64,000 nt of DNA from VXNE01 sp965203615 (GTDB lineage: Bacteria > Pseudomonadota > Gammaproteobacteria > Pseudomonadales > Azotimanducaceae), in assembly GCA_965203615.1 (NCBI GenBank), contig OZ241900.1:1674001-1738000 (forward strand), given 5' to 3'. Within the stretch, counting starts at the first letter, position 1. Each line of letters opens with the position of its first letter. This document shows positions 41,737-51,112 of this stretch, piece by piece. The position numbers were made by a program, and so were the translations under genes. The notes beneath the pieces are model-generated. The model was not told where the DNA came from, searched no databases, and saw nothing but the letters and a program-made list of their open reading frames with translations.

Positions 41737-41877
41737 ACAGACACGCCCACATTAGAGGGTCCGCGAACACCACCCGCGCGTGGATTTTCAAAAACAGGAT
41801 TCTGTTCTGTTCCCCCGAGGCTATCATCTCGGCAGCGATCCGTATCGGCAGGTCGCGTCACGCGAGGAGTCAGGGCA

Positions 41878-42951
41878 ATGGTAGTTTCGCAGGAACTCGA
41901 GCCGCGGATCGTCACGCTCAAACGTCCGCAACATCACTATGTCTCGCTGGTTGCAGCCGACGGCAGCATGCTCGGTCTTGACGACGATGGCCATCCCGCA
42001 CTTTTCGACGAGGCCGATGACCGGGTCATCTGGGATCGAACGACCGAGGGTGTCCACCACGTGGCAACCGGCAGGCACCTGGCAGTCGACAACGGCAACG
42101 ACACATGCCAAGTCACGGTCGGTTCGGACGAGGTGAACCTCCGCTTCGCCCACGGTCCGGAAAAACTGCCGTCCGAATACCTGGAGCACCTGCGGCGGGA
42201 AGGCTGGGTGTGTCTCAACTCGATCCTTCCCGGCCAGATCGTCGAGCGACTGGAGCGCGTTGCATGCACGGGCCGCTACGAACAGCTCGAGCAGAACAAC
42301 GACATGCCGAAGATCTGCCAGGATGCTGCCGTCGGCATGGCGGTCGCGGAGCCCGTCTCGCTCTGGGTGCTGCGCGCGTACCTGCAGACCCGGGACATTC
42401 ACCTGGGCCACCCGCCGGGTTTCAACGTCCTGCCCCCCGAAACGCTGGCGCAGGCCGGCCGGCGCTGGCATTCCGACATTCCGTATACGCCCTCGTCGAG
42501 TCCCCAGCCCGTGTTTCCCCGCATGGGGCCACCCAAGGCCTGCAACCGCAATACCTTCGTGTCGGACTTCTCCCACCTGAATGGCGCAACGATGTTCACG
42601 CCGGGCTCACACCTCGTCGATTCGGGACCCCCCGACGAATGGAACGCCGCGCTGGCCAACGGCGAACTGCCCTACAGCGGACCGCAGGCCACGGTCCTCG
42701 AGGCGCCCAGCGGAAGCATGATTCTCTACGACGCGAGAACCTGGCACCGGGCCGGCTACAATCGCAGCGGCCACAAGCGGGGCATGATGGCGACGAACTA
42801 CGCGACGCCGGACGTGGTGCCCAAGCGGGATACCAGGCCCGCCTGCAAACGCCTGCACCAGGCACCGGTCTACCAGGAGCTGAACGCGAGGGAACAGCGC
42901 GACGTGACGGACCTGCTGATGAAGGTGCCGGATATCGCGGCGAGTCGGTAG
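41878..42951 (+). CDS. Phytanoyl-CoA dioxygenase (PhyH) family protein with extra N-terminal domain
   Basis: A 357-residue protein. The C-terminal part is a PhyH-type Fe(II)/2-oxoglutarate oxygenase: H198-x-D200 (RRWHSDIPYT), distal H290 (DARTWHRAGYN) and a following Ser/Lys/Arg-rich segment (RSGHKRGMM) for 2-oxoglutarate. The first ~100 residues (HHYVSLVAADGSMLGLDDDG, ATGRHLAVDNGN) resemble repeating beta units of fascin- or trefoil-like folds and may bind a ligand; this is an inference. GAGGAG precedes the ATG. The substrate is unknown. Confidence 0.83.
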   Translation: MVVSQELEPRIVTLKRPQHHYVSLVAADGSMLGLDDDGHPALFDEADDRVIWDRTTEGVHHVATGRHLAVDNGNDTCQVTVGSDEVNLRFAHGPEKLPSEYLEHLRREGWVCLNSILPGQIVERLERVACTGRYEQLEQNNDMPKICQDAAVGMAVAEPVSLWVLRAYLQTRDIHLGHPPGFNVLPPETLAQAGRRWHSDIPYTPSSSPQPVFPRMGPPKACNRNTFVSDFSHLNGATMFTPGSHLVDSGPPDEWNAALANGELPYSGPQATVLEAPSGSMILYDARTWHRAGYNRSGHKRGMMATNYATPDVVPKRDTRPACKRLHQAPVYQELNAREQRDVTDLLMKVPDIAASR

Positions 42952-43091
42952 CAAGCGAGGCTACTGCTCGTTGGCCAAGCGTGGCATCGCGCCCCAGGCG
43001 AACGTGAGCCGGCACTCTCTCGATCCGCACTCTGTGGAGTCGCCATCCGAGATTCAATCGAACCACGGGAGCGGAAAGGCCCAGCCAAACG

Positions 43092-43835
43092 ATGACTAAA
43101 GCGGAGGCGGTCCTTTTCGACCTCGATGACACACTGATCGACTTTCGGCATTCGCGCCGACATGGCCTGCGCACGGTCCAGAAGCTGCTGCCCGGGCTGG
43201 CGCCGGTGGCGCTCGATGACCTGGAACTGGTCCATGACAAACAGCTTCACGCCAACTACATGCACACCCTTGACGGGCACCTGTCAGACAATGAGGCCCG
43301 CCGCGAGCGTATACGCGGCGTCTGCCACCACTACGGACTGCAGCCGAATGCGATGGCGATTTCGGAGGCGGCAGCGGCGTACGCTCGTGAACAGCAGTCG
43401 AACGGGCGCCCCGTCCCGGGCGCTCTAAAGCTGGTCGAAGCCTTGCGGGGACGAGGGGTCAAGATCGGAGTGGTCACCAACGGGCAGTCCGCGCTGCAGC
43501 GGGACAAGCTCGAGCGGTTTGACATTCGTCCCCACACCCTTGATGCCCTGGCGATCTCGGAGGAGGTCGGGGTGACCAAGCCCGGCTCGGCCATATTTCG
43601 GCACGCCCTTGCCAGCCTGGGGGTGGCGGCGGAGCGGGTAGCGATGATCGGGGATTCCTGGGAGAACGATGTCCTCGGAGCCTTGCGAAGCGGACTGGCC
43701 GCGGTCTGGCTCAACCGTTACAGGCTTACCTGCCCCAGTCCGGGGCTTGCTTCCGAGATTCGCGGGCTCGAACCGGTCGGCGAGATCCTGGAGGTTCTCG
43801 GGCATAAGGCAGGCCAAGGCTTACCGCCGCCATGA
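43092..43835 (+). CDS. HAD-superfamily hydrolase
   Basis: A 247-residue HAD phosphatase-type enzyme. Motif I is FDLDDTLID (D10 nucleophile, D12), motif II VVTNGQ, motif III the Lys in GVTKPGSAIF, and motif IV GDSWENDVLGA. A helical cap between motifs I and II places it in subfamily I, with small phosphorylated metabolites or haloacids as typical substrates. The motifs are intact. No strong ribosome site is visible and no operon partner is evident. Confidence 0.9.
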   Translation: MTKAEAVLFDLDDTLIDFRHSRRHGLRTVQKLLPGLAPVALDDLELVHDKQLHANYMHTLDGHLSDNEARRERIRGVCHHYGLQPNAMAISEAAAAYAREQQSNGRPVPGALKLVEALRGRGVKIGVVTNGQSALQRDKLERFDIRPHTLDALAISEEVGVTKPGSAIFRHALASLGVAAERVAMIGDSWENDVLGALRSGLAAVWLNRYRLTCPSPGLASEIRGLEPVGEILEVLGHKAGQGLPPP

Positions 43836-44031
43836 GCGCGAGCGTCACGAGGCGGCTCTGCTCCCCAAACCACGGAGCCGCGCCCGGCGGCAGGCGCCAG
43901 CGGTTTCGAGGAGTGCCGACGATTTCCCCGAACGGCCTGATCGAAGCCATATCATTGGCGCGGTGGGATCAACGTCGCAGCCGTACCGGTTCTGCGCCAG
44001 ATCACTATTTTTGAACCTACAAGAGATCATC

Positions 44032-44868
44032 ATGACAGACGCATCCCCCTATACGCCCCCACCGGTCTGGAAATGGGACAAAGACGGCGGCGGCCGCAGT
44101 ACCAACCGCCCGATCGCCGGCGCCACGCACGACAAGACGCTTCCCGTCGGCGAACACTCCCTGCAGCTCTACTCCCTGGCGACGCCGAACGGGATCAAGG
44201 TCACCATCATGCTCGAAGAGTTGCTCGAACTCGGCATCGCGGAAGCCGAATACGACGCCTACCTGATCAACATCGGCGACGGCGACCAGTTCGGCAGCGG
44301 CTTCGTCGCCCTCAACCCGAACTCGAAGATCCCCGCCCTCGCCGACCACAGCACATCGCCACCGACCCGCGTATTCGAGTCGGGATCGATCCTCGTTTAC
44401 CTCGCGGAGAAGTTCGGCGCTTTCCTGCCGACCGAACCCCGCGCCCGCACCGAGTGCCTGTCCTGGCTTTTCTTTCAGATGGGCAGCGCCCCGTACATCG
44501 GCGGCGGCTTCGGCCACTTCTACGCCTTCAGAGAAGAGAAAATCGAGTACTGCATCAATCGTTTCGCCATGGAGACGAAGCGCCTACTCGATGTGCTGAA
44601 CCTGCGCCTGGCCGACAACAGGTTCCTCGCCGGCGACGACTACACCATCGCCGACATGGCCAACTACGGCTGGTACGGCGCACTCCTGCTGCACAACCTC
44701 TACGACGCCTCGGAGTTCCTCGATGTGGCGTCATATACGCACGCGAGGCGCTGGGCCGAGGAGATCGACGCGCGGCCGGCCGTGCAGCGCGGCCGGCGGG
44801 TCAACAGGCCCTGGGGGCCGGAAGAAACGCAGGTGCCGGAACGGCATGGTCCGGAGGATTTCGAGTAA
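44032..44868 (+). CDS. yghU: Glutathione transferase-like disulfide reductase YghU
   Basis: A 278-residue glutathione S-transferase-fold protein that aligns with E. coli YghU along its length: VWKWDKDGGG, NRPIAGATHDKTLPVGEHSL, LYSLATPNGIKVTIMLEELL, NIGDGDQFGSGFVALNPNSK, VFESGSILVYLAEKFG, IGGGFGHFYAF and FLAGDDYTIADMA. The family shows glutathione-dependent disulfide-bond reductase activity. It is cytoplasmic. The ATG at 44032 matches the YghU N-terminus; the frame is open well upstream, overlapping the HAD gene's end, but that part is not homologous. Confidence 0.92.
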   Translation: MTDASPYTPPPVWKWDKDGGGRSTNRPIAGATHDKTLPVGEHSLQLYSLATPNGIKVTIMLEELLELGIAEAEYDAYLINIGDGDQFGSGFVALNPNSKIPALADHSTSPPTRVFESGSILVYLAEKFGAFLPTEPRARTECLSWLFFQMGSAPYIGGGFGHFYAFREEKIEYCINRFAMETKRLLDVLNLRLADNRFLAGDDYTIADMANYGWYGALLLHNLYDASEFLDVASYTHARRWAEEIDARPAVQRGRRVNRPWGPEETQVPERHGPEDFE

Positions 44869-45146
44869 CGCGATCGGGGAAAGCCCAAGCTCGCGCAAGC
44901 GCAATTGTGACGGTCAGCAGGCCTTCACGCGTACGGCGCTGCCCTGTCGTCCGAGAGCTTCCCAGGAATCCCGAAAGGACGCGACTTTTTCTCACCCGGC
45001 CGCAAAATAGTCACGACTTTTTGTCAGTTGCCTGAACGAGTTGCCCCGCCCGGTCCACATATTGTCGGTAGCGAGCGCAGCGTCGGGAGGGCGCTTCAGG
45101 CACCCCGGCGGCAGGCGGAGGTCACCCCGCCAAAGCTCCCCGATCA

Positions 45147-45407
45147 TCACCGGTTCGCGCGTTCGCGCTGCCCCCGCAAGCGCAGGTAGTTGAACATCTC
45201 GACGGCGAAGTAAACGATGGCAACCGCCAGCAGCACTTTGTCGAACGTGCTCTCGACGCCCTTGGCCAGTAACCAGACCAGCACGATGGCCGACACCACG
45301 AACGACAGTGCCGCCAACCGCTCGTTCCGCTTCGTCCGCTTGCTCGGGTCCGACGGGCCGCTCTCAAGTCCCTGCCGATTTCGATGAAGCGGAGCAGCGT
45401 TCCCCAT
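45147..45407 (-). CDS. Small two-helix membrane protein
   Basis: An 86-residue protein with a basic N-terminal tail and two predicted membrane helices (LAALSFVVSAIVLVWLLAKG and VLLAVAIVYFAVEMFNYLRL), ending in a charged RGQRERANR tail. No family was recognised. Frame and composition look genuine, but the start is uncertain. Confidence 0.55.
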   Translation of the reverse strand: MGNAAPLHRNRQGLESGPSDPSKRTKRNERLAALSFVVSAIVLVWLLAKGVESTFDKVLLAVAIVYFAVEMFNYLRLRGQRERANR

Positions 45408-45490
45408 GTATCGAATCCCGTTGTCGATCGGAACGGTTACCCTACCCGTATCCCGGCCCTGGGGCTATTCCGACTGCGTCCACTGCACGA

Positions 45491-46248
45491 TCAGCGCGCC
45501 ACCGCATCCGAGTCCACGTCAATCAAAACCGGCTCGTCACCGATCTCCAACACACCCATGTCGTAGCACACCGCGTCCGCGAGCGTGTATACACCCGTGT
45601 TGGTGTGCGGGAACTGCTCGCCGATGTGGTGTACCTCCACCCGATGGGGACCCGGAACCACGCCGTGCGAGGCCGCTATCGAGAACCTGCCCTCCTCCCC
45701 CCGGGATATCCGGACCCGCGCCGGGGGCGCATTGTCGTCGATGGGCAGGAATGAGACCCATGCCCAACCCATCGGGCTACCGTCCAACGTCACCCGTCCC
45801 GTTACCGCCCGCCGTTTCTTGCCGGTCAGGAGTCCGCAACGGCGAAGCCAATTGACGAGCAGCACGGGCCATTCGCGAAAATCCGGGTCGCCGGCGCCAA
45901 GTCCCGTGCCGTGTTCCCCGAAGCCGTAAATGTGCAGTTCCGCCTGCACGCCGGCGGCGAGGAGTGCATCGTAGAAAAGTGTCGATTGCGAGGCGGGCAC
46001 GATGCCGTCTTCGTGGGTGTGGACCAGGAAGGTCGGCGGAGTGGATTCGTTGACCCGCACATCCGCCGGCGTGTACTCGTCGGCCTTGCGGCCACGCAGG
46101 ATTCCGTTGGTGACCGCGTATACCGGCGCGAGGAAGTCGGGGTGACCGGATACGCGCTCGATGCGATCCACGGCTTCGGCGTCTCCCACATCCCACCGTG
46201 TGCCCACGGCCACGGCCAAATGGCCACCGGCCGAGCTATCGAGCTCCC
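45491..46248 (-). pseudogene. N-terminally truncated alpha/beta-hydrolase with C-terminal beta-sandwich
   Basis: The frame encodes the back half of an acetyl-esterase-like alpha/beta hydrolase. It begins around the nucleophile region (RRELDSSAGGHLAVAVGTRW, where relatives have a G-x-S-A-G-G-H elbow). It continues through the acid region (PPTFLVHTHEDGIVP) and catalytic His (IYGFGEHGTGLG). A beta-sandwich, carboxypeptidase-regulatory-like tail follows (GRVTLDGSPMGWAWVSFLPI ... VPGPHRVEVHHIGE). The oxyanion loop and first half are missing: an in-frame TGA lies just upstream, and the sequence beyond it (46250-46440) is not hydrolase-like. The only usable start is a TTG at 46219, after the nucleophile Ser. 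A 5' deletion is the simplest explanation. Confidence 0.72.
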
Positions 46249-46439
46249 GTCGCAGAACGTGCAGTGCGAGTGACGCAAACTCTCAGTGTCACGCTGATCG
46301 TAGCCAGACAACGGCAGCAGGTGGACACAACCCCCACTGCGAGCGTCGTGAACAGCCCCGTCAAAAAGAGCGCTCCCTGCTCCGGCGCACGCGTTACCTG
46401 CGACTCGAAGTGCTCGGGGGAGAGCGGCGGCACGGGAAG

Positions 46440-47276
46440 TCAGAGCGGATGATCCTGGATGAAGTCGCGCAGCTCTTCGCTCACACGCTCGGGCGCTTCG
46501 AGCTGGATCATGTGGGCCACGCCGGCGACCTCAACGGACCGGCTCTCGGTTACGGAGGCGACCAGATGCGCCGCGGTGGCGCGACTCCGGACCTCGTCCA
46601 AGGTCCCGATCATGACGAGAACCGGAACGCTCAGCTCCCCAAGACGATCCGCCGCCCGAGGCTCGAGTGGCTGCGGCAGACCCTCCTCGTTCTCCGCCCG
46701 GTACGTCGAAAGCACATCCCCCTTGATGCTGTCTCGAAGTGTGCTGCCCACCCGGGTGGTAGGTTGGCCCCAACCGTCGACCCAGACCTGCGTCTCGAGT
46801 TCGGCCAGCTCGACCCACTTCTTCTCGTTCCAGAGCCGGTCCAGGTCACTCCAGGGCACGTTGTCTTCTTCGAGATCGAGGTCAGGTCCGTAGCCGCTGA
46901 TACCACCGGCAACGCTCGTGAGCGTACCTACACAAGCCGGCCGAGCCAACGTGAGGTCCAACGCTATCGTGCCTCCGTACGAATGGCCGACAATGTGAGC
47001 CCGATCGACCCCGAGGTGGTCGAGGAGCGCGGCGACATCCGCCCAATAGGCGAACTCGACATGCTCGGTCGTGCTGCGACCGAACCCGCGCATGTCACAG
47101 CGGACAACGCGGTAGCTGCCGGCGAGCGCCTGCGCTTGAGAATCCCACATGCGCAGGTTTCCGAGCCACCCATGGATGAAAACCAGCGCTTCTCCCGCCC
47201 CTTCGACCTCATAGTAGAGATTGCCGCCGTCGACAGCGAGGAATCCTGCAGCACTAGGACGTCCGCGTTGGTCCAT
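46440..47276 (-). CDS. Alpha/beta-hydrolase fold protein
   Basis: A 278-residue hydrolase. The oxyanion loop HGWLGNLRMWD, the DMRGFGRS strand, nucleophile S99 in VGHSYGGTIAL, acid region VMIGTLDEVR and a C-terminal catalytic His in VAGVAHMIQLEAPE complete the triad. There is no signal peptide, so it is cytoplasmic. Members include esterases, haloperoxidase-like enzymes and C-C hydrolases; the substrate is not deducible. It lies just upstream of a truncated, unrelated esterase on the same strand. Confidence 0.9.
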   Translation of the reverse strand: MDQRGRPSAAGFLAVDGGNLYYEVEGAGEALVFIHGWLGNLRMWDSQAQALAGSYRVVRCDMRGFGRSTTEHVEFAYWADVAALLDHLGVDRAHIVGHSYGGTIALDLTLARPACVGTLTSVAGGISGYGPDLDLEEDNVPWSDLDRLWNEKKWVELAELETQVWVDGWGQPTTRVGSTLRDSIKGDVLSTYRAENEEGLPQPLEPRAADRLGELSVPVLVMIGTLDEVRSRATAAHLVASVTESRSVEVAGVAHMIQLEAPERVSEELRDFIQDHPL

Positions 47277-47392
47277 GGCGCCAATCTAGCGGGGCACAAG
47301 GGAATAACCAGCGGAACGTCGTTGGACGCAGGTACGTGGGATATTTGGGTGCGCCCCCAAGGGCGAAAAACCAGATAGTTGTTCTGTTCATT

Positions 47393-47746
47393 TGGTGGAG
47401 GCGGCGGGAGTTGAACCCGCGTCCGTCAGCACTCGGCCGTCGGCTCTACATGCTTAGTTGCGTCTATTGCTTTAGCCCCTCCGACGACCCGACGAACAGG
47501 GTGTCGATGGGCGAGCCCCTAAAGTTTAGCGACCTGCACCGGGGCGATTGCCGGGCGCGATCCTGTGTACTTGCCCCCGATGTCACACCACAGGCAACGG
47601 GACATCGGGGTTAGCCGTCAGGCGGCTAGTGCGTAGTTTTCGTCGTTGGCAACTATAAAAAGTTGCAGCGATTGATTAACGAGAGTCACTACCCTCTCGG
47701 CATGCACCTTCGACGTCATTACCGCCGTCGAAACCACATCGCCCCC
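47393..47746 (-). ncRNA. ssrA: tmRNA (ssrA)
   Basis: A 354-base one-piece tmRNA. On the minus strand it starts GGGGGCGATGTGG and ends GGGTTCAACTCCCGCCGCCTCCACCA, with the tRNA-like acceptor pairing and an encoded CCA. The tag frame (47618-47650) encodes ANDENYALAA and a stop, with GCC as resume codon. The tag is typical of Gammaproteobacteria. It rescues stalled ribosomes and marks the incomplete protein for degradation. Confidence 0.98.
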
Positions 47747-47783
47747 AAACTTTTTCGCTGCTCCTCGCAGGAAAAGGGCGCCG

Positions 47784-47789
47784 AGTATA
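47784..47789 (-). promoter_or_regulatory. Possible -10 element for ssrA
   Basis: TATACT on the minus strand lies 38 bases upstream of the mature tmRNA 5' end, consistent with a short leader trimmed by RNase P. No good -35 box is seen at normal spacing, so this is tentative. Confidence 0.35.
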
Positions 47790-47847
47790 GCAGGGTAGAA
47801 TCCGGGCCGCACAGGCTACAATGCTCGCGGACGGCGGACCCACACGC

Positions 47848-49161
47848 ATGCGGATCATATATCTCAAGTTATTGATTCTACTGTCTTCCTTTGGGGCAAG
47901 TGGGGAGCCATCGGAACGCTTGCAACACTACGTCGAGCGGGCGGCCGAGTATGTCGAGGCGCGGAACTTCTCCCTGGCGCGCTCGTACCTCGAACCGGTG
48001 CTGATCAGTCCGTGGATCAGTCCCGAGAAACGCGCGCACGCCTACGTGATGCGGGCCTTGACGTTCGAGGCGGAGCGACTGTACGTGTCGGCCAAGCTCG
48101 ACTACGAGAGCGCCCTGGAGTTCAACCCTGGTCAGACAACAGCGTTGGCCGCGCTTTCCTACCTCTACGACCAGGGACTTGGCGTCCCCCCGAACAAGGA
48201 CGAGGCGTTGCGTCTCGCGCGCGAAGGGGCTCAGCTCGGCGACGGCTATTCGCGTGTTTACGTCGGCGTGGCGCTCATGCATGAGGACATCGAGGAGGCG
48301 AGAAGCTGGCTGTTGCAGGCGGCCGAGGACGGCTATCAGCCCGCGTACGAACACCTGGCGCAGAGCTTTCGGAGCACGATCGCCGATGAGCCTGACCCGG
48401 ACGAGGCAAAGCGCTGGTACGAAGCCGCCGCGGAAGGAGGAAGCGTCGCGGCCTCCCTCGCGATCGCGTACATGTATCGCGACGGCGAACTAGGCGACCC
48501 GGACAGCAAGGAAGCCGTCCGCCGCTTCTCGGTCCTCGCCGATGGCGGTTCCGCGGCTGCCAAGGCCGCGCTGGCGCACCTGTATCTCTTCGACGACGAG
48601 GTGGACCGGGATGTCGTCCGCGCGTTCGCGCTGTACTCGGAAGCGGCGGAACAGGGGATCACGAACGCATACACGGGGCTCGGCTACCTTCACGAAACCG
48701 GGACCGGCACGGAGGTGGACCTCGATACCGCCAAGACCTGGTACCGCCGCGCCGCCGAAAGGGACGATCCCGTCGCCCAGTACCGGCTGGGGAGCCTGCT
48801 ATTCCAACCCGCGCAGGAGGACAAGATCGCGACCGCGCTTTACTGGTTCGAGCGCGCCGCGAGCGTCGGGCACGCCGGCGGTGAGAACAACGCGGCATGG
48901 ATTCTCGCGACCTCGAGGCACGACCGTATCCGCAACGGCACCCTCGCATTGCACCTGGCGCAGCGCGCTGTCGCCCAGGATGAGAGTCCCGGCACGCTCG
49001 ACACCCTGGCGGCGGCCTATGCGGAGAAGGGCGACTTCGCGCGGGCAGTGGCGACCCAGCGCAGCGCCATCTCGGCCATTTCCTCGGAAACCGAGAACCT
49101 GCGCGAGGAGTTGATTGGCCGACTCGCGAAATACGAGGCGCGGGAACCCTGGCGCGAATAG
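47848..49161 (+). CDS. Sel1-like (TPR-type) repeat protein, exported
   Basis: A 437-residue alpha-solenoid protein. After a signal peptide (MRIIYLKLLILLSSFGASG) comes a TPR-like section (AAEYVEARNFSLARSYLEPV ... YVSAKLDYESALEFNPG). At least six Sel1 repeats follow, such as AKRWYEAAAEGGSVAASLAI and AKTWYRRAAERDDPVAQYRL, ending in a final TPR (TLAAAYAEKGDFARAVATQR). Such proteins act as periplasmic protein-protein scaffolds. The ATG at 47848 is preferred to 47821 because the signal peptide begins there. It is divergent from ssrA. Confidence 0.87.
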   Translation: MRIIYLKLLILLSSFGASGEPSERLQHYVERAAEYVEARNFSLARSYLEPVLISPWISPEKRAHAYVMRALTFEAERLYVSAKLDYESALEFNPGQTTALAALSYLYDQGLGVPPNKDEALRLAREGAQLGDGYSRVYVGVALMHEDIEEARSWLLQAAEDGYQPAYEHLAQSFRSTIADEPDPDEAKRWYEAAAEGGSVAASLAIAYMYRDGELGDPDSKEAVRRFSVLADGGSAAAKAALAHLYLFDDEVDRDVVRAFALYSEAAEQGITNAYTGLGYLHETGTGTEVDLDTAKTWYRRAAERDDPVAQYRLGSLLFQPAQEDKIATALYWFERAASVGHAGGENNAAWILATSRHDRIRNGTLALHLAQRAVAQDESPGTLDTLAAAYAEKGDFARAVATQRSAISAISSETENLREELIGRLAKYEAREPWRE

Positions 49162-49259
49162 GGAGCAGCGTCCGGGATCGAGGCCGATGCCGGATGACTG
49201 CTCCTTCTCAACACACGGTCGTCAACGTCGCGCCCAGTTCGCTGCGATGCCCACCGGTG

Positions 49260-50168
49260 CTATTGCTGGAGAATGTCTCGCAAACGGCCAAGTGCCCTCT
49301 TGTGGCTGCGCGGATCCATCTGTCGAATGTTGTACAGCTTCCACCGGATAGCTGGCCACCGGTCCAAGCCCTCAAACGGCAACAGCGTCCAATCTGGCTC
49401 GCCCTGCTTGATTGACAAGAGAAACAAGCGCTCACGTTCGGTGAGGGCGGTTGCCGCCCAGGCGAACAATTGGGTTCTGGCATCCTCGAGCTCCGCCAGT
49501 TCGATTGGCTGGGAGGTCATACCAGCGAAATGACTGGCAAAAAGGTCTTCGATCGGCTTGCGGTTCGGCACCAGCAGCTCAGCGATCGGGCGTCGATGGC
49601 CAGCAAGGTAAGCAACGAACGCTTGTCGTATCGAATCGGCAATCGGACCCATTGCCTGAAGTTTCAATATGTCGAAGAGATCGCGCGGGTGCTGTCGATC
49701 CAGCGCTGCACAGAGTTTGCCTGCATAAAGTTCGGCTGAGTCAAGACGTTGGATTTCTACGAACAGTTCGTATGTCTCCTGCGCGACCGAGCACAGTTCG
49801 CTTGAGACGGGCGGGACTAAGCTGCCGCGAATGACGACGCTCGGTTCCACCTTTATGCGTACGCCCGCCCTATCCACGAGCAGCTTGGGCGCATCGCCTT
49901 CGACGAATTGGACCTTAACGCTTGGAATGGTTCGCCGAAGCGACTCACTGATTTCGGCAAGTCGCGCACGGATACCGGTCAACGCCGAGTTGCGATCGGA
50001 AATGGGGAGGTAGGTCAGGTCGATATCGACGGACAGCCTGGGCATGTTCCGAAGAAACAGGTTGATGGCAGTGCCCCCCTTGAGCGCGAAATCCGGTGTG
50101 CTCGCGACGGCTGGCAGACAGCGAATCAGTAATTCGACCTGAGTTCTGTACTCGTCTCGGGGCGCCAT
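49260..50168 (-). CDS. AbiEii-type nucleotidyltransferase toxin
   Basis: A 302-residue protein of the AbiEii/AbiGii family. The nucleotidyltransferase signature is FALKGGTAINLFLR (K30, G31-G32-T33) with LSVDIDLTY (S46, D48, D50), followed by the family's C-terminal helical part (YAGKLCAALDRQHPRDLFDI). Family members transfer nucleotides to tRNA or other targets and act as toxins in type IV toxin-antitoxin and phage-abortive systems. The catalytic residues are present. The gene starts eight bases after the antitoxin gene ends. Confidence 0.93.
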   Translation of the reverse strand: MAPRDEYRTQVELLIRCLPAVASTPDFALKGGTAINLFLRNMPRLSVDIDLTYLPISDRNSALTGIRARLAEISESLRRTIPSVKVQFVEGDAPKLLVDRAGVRIKVEPSVVIRGSLVPPVSSELCSVAQETYELFVEIQRLDSAELYAGKLCAALDRQHPRDLFDILKLQAMGPIADSIRQAFVAYLAGHRRPIAELLVPNRKPIEDLFASHFAGMTSQPIELAELEDARTQLFAWAATALTERERLFLLSIKQGEPDWTLLPFEGLDRWPAIRWKLYNIRQMDPRSHKRALGRLRDILQQ

Positions 50169-50176
50169 TCCGATGC

Positions 50177-50932
50177 CTAAGCTTGAACCGGGTCATCGAC
50201 GATCAAGTCGTATTTTCTGTCGAGACGCCCTCCCGGGTGAATCGTGCGACGGCCTGACCCGAAGTCGACCTTCGACAGGTCGAGACGTTTCAACCACGCA
50301 TGATTCGAGCGCTCGGCGGCATGCATGAACAGCCGTTTGGTCTTAACCGAACTGCAATTCTCAAGTAGTTGTTGTACCAACTGAGGGCGCAGTGACGTTA
50401 GCGACTCGACGACTTGGACAGCTTCCTCGTACGATTGCCTCTTCGGTAGCAGGTACATCATCTCCAGAGACGCCTGCTCGAGGTTCGCGATATCGAGCTC
50501 GATGCCGTCAACCCGAAGCAACGACGTAGTCTTGGCGTTGCCTGCAAAGACACCCGTCGTCACCAAGGTCACCGGTCGGGACCAGCGGTGACCCTCAAAC
50601 CAGGCCGGCAACCTGGTGCCGGGCCTTCCGAACAGGAAGACCTCGCGCCGGCCGAACGCCAAGTAGTGCGCGTGGCCGCGCAACTCGAAGGCGGTGATTC
50701 CGCCGGGGTGAACGTCCATACCGAGTTGAGTCTGTAGCGCGTAGACAGCTCCTACCCAATCCACAGCTTCGCCAGTTCGTTTGTAGGCACCGTGGCCCAA
50801 CCGTTCCAGCCAGCCGGACTGGACGTACTTGTCCGCAAGCCTACGGTCGACACCCCTGCTGCACATCCATCGCAGCGTACCGACCGTTCGGGGTGGCCAC
50901 TGTTGTAACAGTTGGTTTATTTTCGAGGTCAT
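50177..50932 (-). CDS. AbiEi-type antitoxin
   Basis: A 251-residue protein with an N-terminal winged-helix domain (VGTLRWMCSRGVDRRLADKY, GWLERLGHGAYKRTG) and the AbiEi body (GGITAFELRGHAHYLAFGRR, LFGRPGTRLPAWF, DIANLEQASLEMMYLLPKRQ). AbiEi antitoxins repress the operon and counter AbiEii without stable binding (type IV). Position directly upstream of the nucleotidyltransferase supports the call. Confidence 0.93.
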   Translation of the reverse strand: MTSKINQLLQQWPPRTVGTLRWMCSRGVDRRLADKYVQSGWLERLGHGAYKRTGEAVDWVGAVYALQTQLGMDVHPGGITAFELRGHAHYLAFGRREVFLFGRPGTRLPAWFEGHRWSRPVTLVTTGVFAGNAKTTSLLRVDGIELDIANLEQASLEMMYLLPKRQSYEEAVQVVESLTSLRPQLVQQLLENCSSVKTKRLFMHAAERSNHAWLKRLDLSKVDFGSGRRTIHPGGRLDRKYDLIVDDPVQA

Positions 50933-51112
50933 TCGATAACCAAATGGCGACGATCACGCTTCAAAACAAACTATGCGCCAAGTTGGCACGAAGTTCAAAA
51001 AGAAGCCGATCCGTCGCCAAAAACGCGACAATCCCGCATGAACTTAAATCGGGAACCTGTCGGCGCGAATGAGGAGAGTCTACCCGGGCTGATGCGGGAC
51101 TGCCGCTCGCCG

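Noticed and set aside
46236..46433. 65-codon minus-strand frame with a weakly hydrophobic middle, upstream of the truncated esterase
   Set aside because: No start signal and no clear helix; more likely junction DNA left by the deletion.
47345..47380. Hairpin (CGCCC/GGGCG) after ssrA as its terminator
   Set aside because: The A-run lies on the wrong side for minus-strand transcription, so it does not form a normal intrinsic terminator.
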